From Hyphomicrobiales bacterium (GTDB taxonomy: Bacteria; Pseudomonadota; Alphaproteobacteria; Rhizobiales; Xanthobacteraceae): a stretch of DNA of 64,000 bases. The position numbers and the translations under genes are program-made. The stretch lies in contig JACPOA010000012.1 of NCBI GenBank assembly GCA_016185205.1, forward strand, positions 1 to 64,000, read 5' to 3'. The notes under the pieces are model-generated. The model was not told the DNA's origin. It was given only the letters and a program-made list of their open reading frames with translations, and searched no databases. Below, in pieces: positions 18,221 through 26,592 of the stretch (positions are counted from its first letter, which is position 1; each line of letters begins with the position of its first letter).

Positions 18221-18883
18221 ATGAGCGAAGATCGCGCCAACTATATTCCAGCCCTGCGGTATAAGTGGCTGACCGGTTTCTACGACACTGTTATGGAAGG
18301 AATGATGCGCGAAACCGAGTTCAAGCAAGCCCTTGTTCGCCAGGCCCGGGTGGCAGAAGATTATCAGGTACTTGACCTTGGCTGTGGGACGGCAACGCTC
18401 ACGCTCATGATCAAGCAGGCTCACCCTGAGTCAAATGTCACCGGCCTGGATGGAGATCCAAAGGCTCTTGAAATCGCGAGAGATAAGATCGCCAAGTCCG
18501 GACTGACCATTACTCTCGATGAAGGCATGGCGTTCAACCTGCCATATTCGGATAACTCGTTTGACCGTGTTTTCTCCGGTCTGCTCTTCCATCACCTGAC
18601 TCGCGAGGATAAAGAACGCACCTTGAAAGAAGTATATCGAGTCCTGCGGCCCGGCGGAGAGCTGCATGTCGCAGACTGGGGAAAGGCCAGCAATGCGCTC
18701 ATGCGCTCGGCTTTCTTCCTGGTGCAGCTGTTGGATGGTTTCAAGACGACCGCTGATAACGTGAACGGTCTGCTGCCGGAGTTCTTCAACAAAGCCGGTT
18801 TACAGGAAGTCCAGGAGGCGGCGCGATATGCAACGATGTTCGGCACGATGGCGCTGTATAAGGCCTCGAAACCCGCTAATTAA
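18221..18883 (+). CDS. Class I SAM-dependent methyltransferase (UbiE-like), probably acquired
   Basis: A 220-residue Rossmann methyltransferase: motif I VLDLGCGTATLTL at about residues 49-61, acidic loop GLDGDP, then FSGLLFHHL and LRPGGELHVADWGK. The substrate is unknown. The ATG has a strong GAAGGAG ribosome-binding site. Base composition and codon use are less GC-rich than the neighbours (many A/T-ending codons), and it lies between a solo repeat and a decayed cupredoxin fragment, so horizontal acquisition is likely. Homologues next to metal-handling genes are known to me only loosely, so I draw no functional conclusion. Confidence 0.85.
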   Translation: MSEDRANYIPALRYKWLTGFYDTVMEGMMRETEFKQALVRQARVAEDYQVLDLGCGTATLTLMIKQAHPESNVTGLDGDPKALEIARDKIAKSGLTITLDEGMAFNLPYSDNSFDRVFSGLLFHHLTREDKERTLKEVYRVLRPGGELHVADWGKASNALMRSAFFLVQLLDGFKTTADNVNGLLPEFFNKAGLQEVQEAARYATMFGTMALYKASKPAN

Positions 18884-18901
18884 TTCAAAACGATTAAAGA
18901 C

Positions 18902-18945
18902 GGAAGGATGAATGAAGTGCAAATGCCATCCGCCTTCATCCTTCC
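18902..18945. terminator. Hairpin after the methyltransferase gene
   Basis: An 11-bp perfect stem, GGAAGGATGAA against TTCATCCTTCC, with a 22-nt loop, 18 bp past the stop codon. It has no clean U-run, so termination is only probable. Confidence 0.5.
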
Positions 18946-18960
18946 AAATTGGAGATACCT

Positions 18961-19088
18961 ATGACCCCCGATAAAATTCTAGTAACAGTACTTGGCTAGG
19001 CCGGCATCGCTTTCATCGTCTGGTTTTTCTGGATGGTGAAGAAGCCCGGCGTAAAAGCCACTGTATCCAGTAGTGGATATCAGGAAAA
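18961..19088 (+). pseudogene. Decayed N-terminal fragment of a small membrane/cupredoxin-type protein
   Basis: From ATG 18961 the frame reads MTPDKILVTVLG, then an in-frame TAG, then AGIAFIVWFFWMVKK and a short degraded tail before it runs into the end of the reverse-strand ubiH-like gene. The hydrophobic anchor followed by KK resembles the N-terminus of small membrane-anchored cupredoxin-domain proteins; this identification is tentative because the cupredoxin domain itself is missing. The preceding TTGGAGATACCT is a good ribosome-binding site. It is a relic, truncated at the right border of the acquired patch. Confidence 0.5.
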
Positions 19089-19091
19089 GCG

Positions 19092-20420
19092 TCATAACGC
19101 CTCGCCCCTGAGCAGCTTCGGCACGTCGCCGGTGAAGCCGGCGGCTTCGCGGATGAACATGTGCTTGAGCGCCGGAATCCGCTCGACAATCCCCAAGCCG
19201 ACATCGCGCGCCAGCCGCAGCACATCGGAGCGGTTGGAGAACAATCTATTCAAACCATCCGTGGCGACACCCATGGTCATAGTGTCGAAGCGCCGCCAGC
19301 GCTGATAACGCTCGAGCACGTCCGCCACGCCGATATCGAGCCCGAGTCGCGCCGCGTCGACGACCGCTTCGGCCAGCGCCGCCACATCGCGCAGGCCCAT
19401 ATTGAGTCCCTGGCCGGCGATCGGATGGATCACATGCGCGGCGTCGCCGACCAGCGCAAGCCGCTCGGCGATGAAGGAGCGCGCGGTGAACAGCCCGAGC
19501 GGAAAGGCGCGGCGCGGGCCGATCACTTCGAGATCGCCGAGATGCAGGCCGAAGCGCTTCTCCAGCTCGGCGTGAAATTCCGCGTCGGTGAGCGCGATGA
19601 CGCGCTCGGCCTCGCGCGTTTCTTCGGTCCACACGATCGAGGCGCGCCTGCCCATGAGCGGCAGAATTGCGAACGGCCCGGCGGGCAGGAAATGCTCCTC
19701 GGCGCGGCCGTTGTGCTCGCGCTCATGCGCCACCGTAGTGACGATGGCCGACTGATCGTAATTCCAGCCGTGCGTGGCGATGCCGGCCTGCTCGCGGATT
19801 TTCGACTTGGCGCCGTCGGCGCCGACCAGCAGGCGCGCGGAAAGTTTTTCGCCGTCGGCGAGCGTCACATCGATGCGTCGACTGACCCCCTCCACACTCC
19901 TCCCCCTTTCAGGGGGAGGAAGGTCGTGCTGCGAATCCTCCCTCCCCCTGAAAGGGGGAGGGTTGGGGTGGGGGTCATATGCAAATGAATCGACGGCAGT
20001 ACCCCGCAGATCAATACCGATCTCCTTCGCCTTCGCCACCAGCGCATCAATCAGGTGCCGGTTCTCGATCATGTGCGCGAACGGCTCGCCTTCTTCCACT
20101 TCGCCGCCGAAGGTGAGGAAGGTCGGCCGCACCGCGTCGTCGAGCTTGCTGTCGGTCACCACCATGTCGAGGATCGGCTGCGCCTCGTCGGCGACCGCGT
20201 CCCAGACCTCGATCGTCTCGAACAGCCGGCGCGCGGCGGCCGCGATCGCCGAGGCGCGCGGGTCCTTCGACTTGGACTGGCTGAGCGCCGGATCGACCAC
20301 CGTCACGGTGAAGGCCTCGCCCAGCGCCTCTCGCAAAGCGATCGCCAGCGCCAGGCCGGCAAAGCCCGCCCCGCCGATCAGCAGGTCGATTTTATGGTGT
20401 TGCTTCAGCGCTTTCGGCAT
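19092..20420 (-). CDS. FAD-dependent UbiH/UbiF/Coq6-type hydroxylase with a 31-codon repeat insert
   Basis: A 442-residue flavoprotein monooxygenase of ubiquinone biosynthesis type. It has the N-terminal FAD-binding GGAGFAGLALA (16-26), the mid-sequence LVGADGAKSKIREQAGI, and the C-terminal LALVGDAAHVIHPIAGQGLNMGLRD signature of the UbiH/COQ6 family. Residues 149-179 (DPHPNPPP...VEGV) are encoded exactly by a 93-bp palindromic element at 19884-19976, which sits in a loop before the ADGEKLSARLLVGADGA segment and keeps the reading frame. ATG 20420 is chosen by homology; a longer frame without homology continues upstream across tesB. Which ring position it hydroxylates cannot be told. Confidence 0.88.
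   Translation of the reverse strand: MPKALKQHHKIDLLIGGAGFAGLALAIALREALGEAFTVTVVDPALSQSKSKDPRASAIAAAARRLFETIEVWDAVADEAQPILDMVVTDSKLDDAVRPTFLTFGGEVEEGEPFAHMIENRHLIDALVAKAKEIGIDLRGTAVDSFAYDPHPNPPPFRGREDSQHDLPPPERGRSVEGVSRRIDVTLADGEKLSARLLVGADGAKSKIREQAGIATHGWNYDQSAIVTTVAHEREHNGRAEEHFLPAGPFAILPLMGRRASIVWTEETREAERVIALTDAEFHAELEKRFGLHLGDLEVIGPRRAFPLGLFTARSFIAERLALVGDAAHVIHPIAGQGLNMGLRDVAALAEAVVDAARLGLDIGVADVLERYQRWRRFDTMTMGVATDGLNRLFSNRSDVLRLARDVGLGIVERIPALKHMFIREAAGFTGDVPKLLRGEAL
19884..19976. repeat. 93-bp double-hairpin element inside the ubiH-like gene
   Basis: Ends are GACCCCC and GGGGGTC. Two hairpins, each CTCCCCC-tttcag/ctgaaa-GGGGGAG, are separated by about 20 bp. Length is exactly 93 bp, 31 codons, so the host frame is kept. 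The reverse complement of the element at 21401-21493 matches it at 88 of 93 positions by my alignment. Confidence 0.92.
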
Positions 20421-20507
20421 CGCAGATTTCTTGCAGTTTCCTTGTAAAACTTGCCCCAGCATAGCAGGTTGAGGCCTTATTCGACCAATCTTGAGAACCC
20501 TGCCCCC

Positions 20508-21368
20508 ATGACCTCCGCCGTCCAGGATCTGCTCAACCTCCTCGATCTCGAAGAATTGGACATAAACCTGTTCCGCGGCGGCAGCCCGCAGGTCGGCTGG
20601 CAGCGCGTGTTCGGCGGCCAGGTGATCGGGCAGGCGCTGGTGGCCGCGGTGCGCACGGTCGAGGGCCGGCCGCCGCATTCCATGCACGCCTATTTCCTGC
20701 TGCCGGGCGACCCCAAGGTTCCCATCATCTACGACGTGGATCGCATGCGGGACGGCAAGAGCTTCACCACGCGGCGCGTCACCGCGCGCCAGCACGGCCA
20801 TCCGATCTTCTCCATGCTGGTGTCGTTCCACACCGACGAGCCGGGCCTGGCGCATCAGGCGACAATGCCGGACGTGCCGCCGCCGGAAAAGCTGCCGAGC
20901 GAAACGGAAATCCGCGAGAAGATTCTTCCGACCATGCCCGATCCGGTGCGGCGCTATTACGAGCGCGAGCGGCCGATCGAATTGCGGCCGGTGGAGTTCG
21001 AACGCTATCTCGGCAAGAAATATCCCGACGGCCGCTTTAACCTCTGGATGCGCACTACCGGCCGGCTGCCGGACGTTCCTGCGATCCATCAATGCGTGCT
21101 GGCCTACGCTTCCGACATGGGGCTGCTCGACACTGCGCTGGTCCCGCACGGGCGCACGCTGTTCGAGAAGGAATTCATGGTCGCCAGCCTCGACCACGCG
21201 ATGTGGCTGCACCGGCCGTTCCGCGCCGACGACTGGTTGCTCTATGCCCAGGATTCGCCGAACCTGCAGGGCTCGCGCGGCTTCTCGCGCGGACTTATAT
21301 TCACGCGCGACGGCACCCTGGTCGCCTCGGTGGCGCAGGAAGGTTTGGTGCGCGTGCGACGGCAATAA
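20508..21368 (+). CDS. tesB: Acyl-CoA thioesterase II (TesB)
   Basis: A 286-residue double-hotdog acyl-CoA thioesterase. Family features include FRGGSPQVGWQRVFGGQVIGQAL near the N-terminus, HSMHAYFLLPGDP, and RPFRADDWLLYAQDSPNLQGSRGF towards the C-terminus, which contain the conserved Asp and Gln/Thr-type active-site elements. It hydrolyses medium- and long-chain acyl-CoA in the cytoplasm. ATG 20508 is used; the frame upstream lacks homology. It is divergent from the ubiH-like gene with only 87 bp between starts. Confidence 0.92.
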   Translation: MTSAVQDLLNLLDLEELDINLFRGGSPQVGWQRVFGGQVIGQALVAAVRTVEGRPPHSMHAYFLLPGDPKVPIIYDVDRMRDGKSFTTRRVTARQHGHPIFSMLVSFHTDEPGLAHQATMPDVPPPEKLPSETEIREKILPTMPDPVRRYYERERPIELRPVEFERYLGKKYPDGRFNLWMRTTGRLPDVPAIHQCVLAYASDMGLLDTALVPHGRTLFEKEFMVASLDHAMWLHRPFRADDWLLYAQDSPNLQGSRGFSRGLIFTRDGTLVASVAQEGLVRVRRQ

Positions 21369-21398
21369 TCTTGGCGCGATGAGACGCAGAACAAGTTC

Positions 21399-22295
21399 AT
21401 GACCCCCACCCCAACCCTCCCCCTTTCAGGGGGAGGGAGACATCGCCGCGCGACCTTCCTCCCCCTGAAAGGGGGAGGAGTGTGGAGGGGGTCAATACTT
21501 GCACTGTTGATTTTTGTGTCGTGCGTAAACTCCGCCCTCGCCGCGTCCGGCAAACAGCCGGCGCCGGCGGGCGCCTTGGCCGGCGCGCCGGCCGAATACA
21601 CAAGCTTCTCCGCCGCCGAACTCACGCGCGGATTTCTGGCGCTCGCCTTCGGCTCCGATCTGCGCATCGGCGCTGAGCCTCGCGGCATCCGCCGCTTCGA
21701 TCATCCGATCCGTGTCGCCGTGATCGCCGGCGGCAGCGTCGACCGCGGCGCGGCGATGGCGCGCGTCGTCGACGACTATGCCCGCAAGGTCCCCAACCTG
21801 CATCTGAGCCTGGTGGCCGCCTCCGCGCCGGCCGAGGTCGAGGTACGGCTGATCGACGAGCGGAATTTCAAATCGGCGCTGCAGGCGGCCTTCGGCGTGC
21901 AGGTCACCGCGGCCTTCATCGCGCGCACCGATCCGCAATGCATGACCAGCGTGAAATCGAGCGCCGACGGCGCTATCGTGCGCGCGGTCTCCTTCATCAT
22001 CGTCGACAAAAGCGAGGCTGTCTTTCTCGACTGCGCCTATCACGAGCTACTGCACGCCTTCGGCCTGTCCAACCATGACCAGCGCAATCCGTGGACCACG
22101 CTCAACCAGAAACGCATGGTCGGCTACCTGTCGGTCTATGACCGCGCTTTGCTCACCATCCTGTACGACGCGCGTGTCACGCCCGGGTTGACCGCCGACC
22201 GCGCCCGCGCCCGCGCCGTGCTGCCCGGCGTCATCCGCGACTTGGGCCCGAGCTTGGGCCTGGCCGCGCCGCCACGGCACAAACCGGCTAGATAA
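21399..22295 (+). CDS. DUF2927 family protein whose N-terminus is built by a repeat element
   Basis: A protein of up to 298 residues. The C-terminal 220 residues match the DUF2927 family by overall pattern: RFDHPIRVAVIAGG, then DCAYHELLHAFGLSNHD, a possible metal-binding HELLH motif, then LTILYDARVTPG. Function is unknown; a metal-dependent hydrolase role is speculation from HELLH. The ATG at 21399 and the alternative GTG at 21480 both lie in the 93-bp repeat. Using GTG 21480 gives a compact signal peptide (WRGSILALLIFVSCVNSALAA), which I think is nearer the real start. Confidence 0.7.
   Translation: MTPTPTLPLSGGGRHRRATFLPLKGGGVWRGSILALLIFVSCVNSALAASGKQPAPAGALAGAPAEYTSFSAAELTRGFLALAFGSDLRIGAEPRGIRRFDHPIRVAVIAGGSVDRGAAMARVVDDYARKVPNLHLSLVAASAPAEVEVRLIDERNFKSALQAAFGVQVTAAFIARTDPQCMTSVKSSADGAIVRAVSFIIVDKSEAVFLDCAYHELLHAFGLSNHDQRNPWTTLNQKRMVGYLSVYDRALLTILYDARVTPGLTADRARARAVLPGVIRDLGPSLGLAAPPRHKPAR
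21401..21493. repeat. 93-bp double-hairpin element at the 5' end of the DUF2927 gene
   Basis: Same length, same GACCCCC...GGGGGTC ends and same two hairpins as the element in ubiH, in the opposite orientation; the five differences are all between the hairpins. It overlaps the first codons of the downstream frame, giving it both possible start codons. Confidence 0.92.
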
Positions 22296-22370
22296 GTCAG
22301 CCTTATTGACTTAACCTGCCTAAGCAATCGACGATTGCCTTGGATATAGGCAATAATCCCGCTTAAGCTT

Positions 22371-22386
22371 TGGCCCGTCTGTCGCT
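22371..22386 (+). promoter_or_regulatory. Possible sigma-54 promoter upstream of glnK1
   Basis: TGGCCCG-N4-TCGCT keeps the GG-N10-GC spacing of sigma-54 promoters but departs from TTGC at -12. It is located 107 bp before glnK1, and a hairpin (22403-22433) would fall in the leader. It is plausible because glnK-amtB operons are usually NtrC/sigma-54 controlled, but the match is moderate. Confidence 0.35.
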
Positions 22387-22402
22387 ACGTTATGCATCTA
22401 TG

Positions 22403-22433
22403 CCCGTGCCGGCCTCCGCCGGGGCGGGTTTTC
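22403..22433 (+). terminator. GC-rich hairpin with T-run upstream of glnK1
   Basis: CCCGTGCCGG pairs imperfectly with CCGGGGCGGG around a 7-nt loop and is followed by TTTT. It may end transcription of the DUF2927 gene, or act in the glnK1 leader if the sigma-54 site at 22371 is real. Confidence 0.5.
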
Positions 22434-22493
22434 GCTGTGACGAGCGCGTGATACCGAATCGCGCCATCACCAATACTGCCGGGAAGGGAAACT

Positions 22494-22832
22494 ATGAAAC
22501 TGGTCATTGCCATCATCAAACCGTTCAAACTCGACGAGGTACGCGACGCCCTCACTGGCATCGGCGTCCACGGCATGACCGTGGCCGAGGTCAAAGGCTA
22601 TGGCCGCCAGAAAGGCCACATGGAGATCTATCGTGGCGCCGAATACGCCGTGAATTTCCTGCCCAAGCTGCGCATCGAGGTCGCCATCGCCACCGAACAG
22701 CTCGACCAGGTGATGGACGCGCTCGTCGCCGCCGCCAAGACCGGGCAGATCGGCGACGGAAAAATCTTCGTCCTGCCGATCGAGCAAGCCGTGCGCATCC
22801 GCACCGGCGAAACCGACGTCGACGCACTCTAA
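22494..22832 (+). CDS. glnK: P-II nitrogen regulatory protein GlnK (copy 1)
   Basis: A 112-residue P-II protein. The T-loop contains the uridylylation site Tyr51 (RGAEY51AV), and the B- and C-loop signatures [11 protein letters not shown] and VRIRTGETD are intact, so ATP and 2-oxoglutarate binding are expected. P-II proteins gate AmtB transporters and signal nitrogen status to NtrB, GlnE and others. It is 23 bp upstream of amtB copy 1, with which it surely forms an operon. GGGAAGGGAAACT precedes the ATG. Confidence 0.96.
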   Translation: MKLVIAIIKPFKLDEVRDALTGIGVHGMTVAEVKGYGRQKGHMEIYRGAEYAVNFLPKLRIEVAIATEQLDQVMDALVAAAKTGQIGDGKIFVLPIEQAVRIRTGETDVDAL

Positions 22833-22855
22833 AAACCAAGCCGGGGGATCATGAA

Positions 22856-24187
22856 ATGATACGGGCGCCATTCCGCCTTGCCGTGGCCGCGAGCGCGGCA
22901 GCGGCGACACTCGCCGCATCGCCGGCGTTCGCGCAAGCTACTCAACAAGCATCCAAGATTGACGGTGCCGACACCGCCTGGATGATCGCCGCCACCGGCC
23001 TGGTGCTGATGATGACGATACCGGGCCTCGCCTTGTTCTATGCCGGCATGGTGCGCAAGAAGAACATGCTCGCCACCATGGCGCAGAGCCTGGCCGCCAC
23101 GTTCCTGATCTCCATCCTGTGGGCGATGGTCGGCTACTCGCTGACCTTCACCGGCGACGGCGCCTTCATCGGCTCGCTGGAGCGGATTTTCCTGCGCGGC
23201 ATCGCGCTCGATACGGTCTCGCCGCTGGCCAAGACCATCCCCGAAAGCCTGTTCATGCTCTACCAGATGACCTTCGCCATCATCACGGTGGCGCTGGTGG
23301 CGGGCTCGGTGGCGGATCGTCTGCGCTTCTCGGCGTTCCTGCTGTTCTGCGTGTTCTGGCTGCTGCTGGTCTATGTGCCGATCGCGCATTGGGTCTGGGG
23401 CGGCGGCTTCCTCGGCAGCTATGGCGTGATCGATTTTGCCGGCGGTCTGGTGGTGCATCTCAACGCCGGCATCGCCGGCCTGGTGGCGGCGCTGGTGATC
23501 GGCAAGCGGCGCGGCTACGGCAGCGAAAATCTGTCGCCGCACGATCTCACTTTGGCGGTGATCGGCACCGGCCTGTTGTGGGTCGGCTGGTTCGGCTTCA
23601 ACGGCGGCTCCGCCTTGGGCGCCAATTCGCGCGCGGCCATGGCGATCGTGTCCACGCATCTCGCCGCCTGCGCCGGCGCCTTCACCTGGATGGCGCTGGA
23701 GTGGTGGACGCGCGGCAAGCCTTCGGTGCTGGGCATGATCTCCGGCGCGGTCGCAGGGCTGGGCACCATCACGCCGGCCTCCGGCTTCGTGCTGCCGATG
23801 CAGGCGGTGCTGATCGGCCTGATCGCCGGCACGGTCTGTTTCTGGGCCTGCACCTGGCTCAAGATGAAGCTCGGCTACGACGATTCGCTCGATGTGTTCG
23901 GTGTGCACGGTGTTGGCGGTGTGACCGGCACCTTCCTCGTCGGCGTGTTCGCAGTCGCCGCGCTGTCGGTCGGACCCGACACACCGCAAGGCGTCGCCGG
24001 TCTGCTCGAAGGCAATCCGCGCCAGCTGCTGGCGCAAGCTTACGGCATCGTGGTCACGCTGGTCTGGTCGGGCGCGCTGACCTTCGTCATCCTCAAGGTC
24101 ATCAGCATCATCGTGCCGTTGCGCGTGCGCTCCGAGGACGAAGTCATGGGTCTCGATGTCAGCCAGCACGGCGAAGCGCTGCAATAA
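22856..24187 (+). CDS. amtB: Ammonium transporter AmtB (copy 1)
   Basis: A 443-residue inner-membrane ammonium channel with about 11 membrane segments after a cleavable signal peptide (ends AFA near residue 26). The substrate pathway is recognisable: TAWMIAATGLVLMM and PGLALFYAGMVRKKN at the first segments, the pore histidine in VVHLNAGIAGLV, and the second in DVFGVHGVGG. The start is the ATG at 22856; the ATG 5 bp upstream opens a frame that stops at once. Partner of GlnK copy 1. A strong terminator follows. Confidence 0.95.
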   Translation: MIRAPFRLAVAASAAAATLAASPAFAQATQQASKIDGADTAWMIAATGLVLMMTIPGLALFYAGMVRKKNMLATMAQSLAATFLISILWAMVGYSLTFTGDGAFIGSLERIFLRGIALDTVSPLAKTIPESLFMLYQMTFAIITVALVAGSVADRLRFSAFLLFCVFWLLLVYVPIAHWVWGGGFLGSYGVIDFAGGLVVHLNAGIAGLVAALVIGKRRGYGSENLSPHDLTLAVIGTGLLWVGWFGFNGGSALGANSRAAMAIVSTHLAACAGAFTWMALEWWTRGKPSVLGMISGAVAGLGTITPASGFVLPMQAVLIGLIAGTVCFWACTWLKMKLGYDDSLDVFGVHGVGGVTGTFLVGVFAVAALSVGPDTPQGVAGLLEGNPRQLLAQAYGIVVTLVWSGALTFVILKVISIIVPLRVRSEDEVMGLDVSQHGEALQ

Positions 24188-24201
24188 CTAACCAAAAATT
24201 A

Positions 24202-24240
24202 CCGCGCCGGCTGTGCGGCCGGCGCGGACTTCGCTTTTTG
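24202..24240 (+). terminator. Intrinsic terminator after amtB copy 1
   Basis: A perfect 10-bp stem CCGCGCCGGC/GCCGGCGCGG with a 6-nt loop, followed by ACTTCGCTTTTT. It is a classic Rho-independent terminator 14 bp past the amtB stop codon. Confidence 0.85.
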
Positions 24241-24839
<599 letters not shown>

Positions 24840-24873
24840 CAACCGCGCAATTCGCTTTCACAGGAGTTAGACC

Positions 24874-26361
24874 ATGACGTTCAAACTTAATTCCCGCGTG
24901 GTGCTGGGCCTCGCCGCTCTTGCCGCCGGTGTTTTGATCTCCGATTGGGCGCTGGCCCAAGCGGCAGCGCCCGCTGCGGCACCAGCGGCCCCGGCGGCGC
25001 CGACCTTCAACAAGGGCGATAACGCGTGGATGCTCACATCCACCGTGCTCGTGCTGTTGATGACCATCCCCGGCCTCGCACTGTTCTACGGCGGAATGGT
25101 GCGGTCCAAGAACATGCTCTCGGTGCTGGCGCACGTGTTTTACACCGTCTGCATCGTCACCCTGATCTGGGTGATCTACGGCTACAGCCTCGCCTTCACC
25201 GGCGGCTCGGCCTTTATCGGCGGCCTGTCGAAAGCTTTCCTGATGGGCGTGACCGCCGATTCGCAGGCGGCGACGTTCTCCGCCGGCGTGACCATCAACG
25301 AGTACATCTACATCTGCTTCCAGCTGACCTTCGCCGCGATCACCCCGGCGCTGATCGTCGGCGCCTTCGCCGAGCGCATCAAGTTCTCGGCGGTGGTGCT
25401 GTTCATTCCGCTCTGGGTCACGCTGGTCTACTTCCCGATCGCACACATGGTCTGGTACTGGAGCGGCCCCGATGCGATCGTCGACGCGGCCAAGGCGCTT
25501 GCTGCGGCGGCGGCCGGTCCGGCCAAGATGGCGGCGCAGGCCAAGCTCGACGAAGCGCTGGCTGACGCGGGGCTGGTGTTCGCTTGGGGCGCGATCGACT
25601 TCGCCGGCGGCACCGTCGTGCACATCAACGCCGGCATCGCCGGTCTGGTCGGCGCGCTGTTGATCGGCAAGCGGACTGGCTACGGCAAGGATGTCATGTC
25701 GCCGCACTCGCTCACTTTGACCATGGTCGGCGCCTCGCTGCTATGGGTCGGCTGGTTCGGCTTCAACGCCGGATCGAATCTGGAAGCCAGCGGCGGCGCC
25801 GCGCTTGCCATGATCAACTCGTTCGTCGCCACTGCCGCCGCTGCGTTAGCGTGGATGTTCGTCGAATGGATGGTCAAGGGTAAGCCCTCGCTGCTCGGCG
25901 TGGTGTCCGGCTGTATTGCCGGTCTGGTCGCGGTCACCCCCGCTTCGGGCTTCTCCGGCCCGATGGGGGCGATCGTGCTCGGCCTGGTGGCCGGCGTCGT
26001 ATGCTTCTTCTTCTGCACCGCGGTCAAGAACGCGCTCGGCTACGACGACTCGCTCGACGTATTCGGCGTGCACTGCATCGGCGGCATCATCGGCGCTCTT
26101 GGCACCGGTATCCTGGTCAACCCGGCGCTCGGCGGCGCGGGCATCATGGATTACGCGGCGGGCAAGATAGCCGATTACGACTTCATCACGCAGATGACCG
26201 CCCAGACCAAGGCGGTGCTGCTGACGCTGGTGTGGTCAGGCGTCGGTTCCGCCATCATCTACAAGGTAGTGGACGCGATCATCGGTCTGCGCGTGCCGGT
26301 CGAAGCCGAGCGTGAAGGCCTCGACCTCACCGGGCACGGCGAACGCGCCTACACCACGTGA
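24874..26361 (+). CDS. amtB: Ammonium transporter AmtB (copy 2, with long periplasmic loop)
   Basis: A 495-residue Amt protein with a signal peptide (to about ALA-QA, residue 29) and an Ala/Pro-rich start of the mature protein. Pore features are intact: VVHINAGIAGLV and DVFGVHCIGG. Compared with copy 1 it has an extra segment of about 40 residues rich in Ala and Lys between HMVWYWSGPDA and VFAWGAIDFAGG, which would lie on the outside in the Amt fold. It belongs to the second glnK operon and is followed by a terminator. Confidence 0.95.
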   Translation: MTFKLNSRVVLGLAALAAGVLISDWALAQAAAPAAAPAAPAAPTFNKGDNAWMLTSTVLVLLMTIPGLALFYGGMVRSKNMLSVLAHVFYTVCIVTLIWVIYGYSLAFTGGSAFIGGLSKAFLMGVTADSQAATFSAGVTINEYIYICFQLTFAAITPALIVGAFAERIKFSAVVLFIPLWVTLVYFPIAHMVWYWSGPDAIVDAAKALAAAAAGPAKMAAQAKLDEALADAGLVFAWGAIDFAGGTVVHINAGIAGLVGALLIGKRTGYGKDVMSPHSLTLTMVGASLLWVGWFGFNAGSNLEASGGAALAMINSFVATAAAALAWMFVEWMVKGKPSLLGVVSGCIAGLVAVTPASGFSGPMGAIVLGLVAGVVCFFFCTAVKNALGYDDSLDVFGVHCIGGIIGALGTGILVNPALGGAGIMDYAAGKIADYDFITQMTAQTKAVLLTLVWSGVGSAIIYKVVDAIIGLRVPVEAEREGLDLTGHGERAYTT

Positions 26362-26405
26362 GGAGCTAGCGGTAGGGGCGGAAACCCGGCACTGTCCCTT
26401 CCGTC

Positions 26406-26437
26406 GAGGCCCCCGGTTCGCAAGAGCCGGGGGCCTC
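26406..26437 (+). terminator. Intrinsic terminator after amtB copy 2
   Basis: A 14-bp stem GAGGCCCCCGGTTC against GAGCCGGGGGCCTC (one G-U pair) with a GCAA tetraloop, followed by the T-rich TCTATT. Very stable hairpin 44 bp past the stop codon. Confidence 0.85.
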
Positions 26438-26592
26438 TCTATTGGGGGGTGCGCGCGCATCGGACACAGCCCGCTACGCCCTTGGCGCTGCAATAAAAAG
26501 CCCGGATTTCCGATGGTTAATCGGGTCTTAACCTCGCCCTCTCTATTGTGATCTATCGCCGTGCCGCGGGTCGCTCCCGCTTGTGTAGCCGC

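Noticed and set aside
19092-21365. 757-residue reverse frame covering ubiH and the antisense of tesB
   Set aside because: Only the part from 20420 resembles a known protein; the N-terminal third is antisense to tesB.
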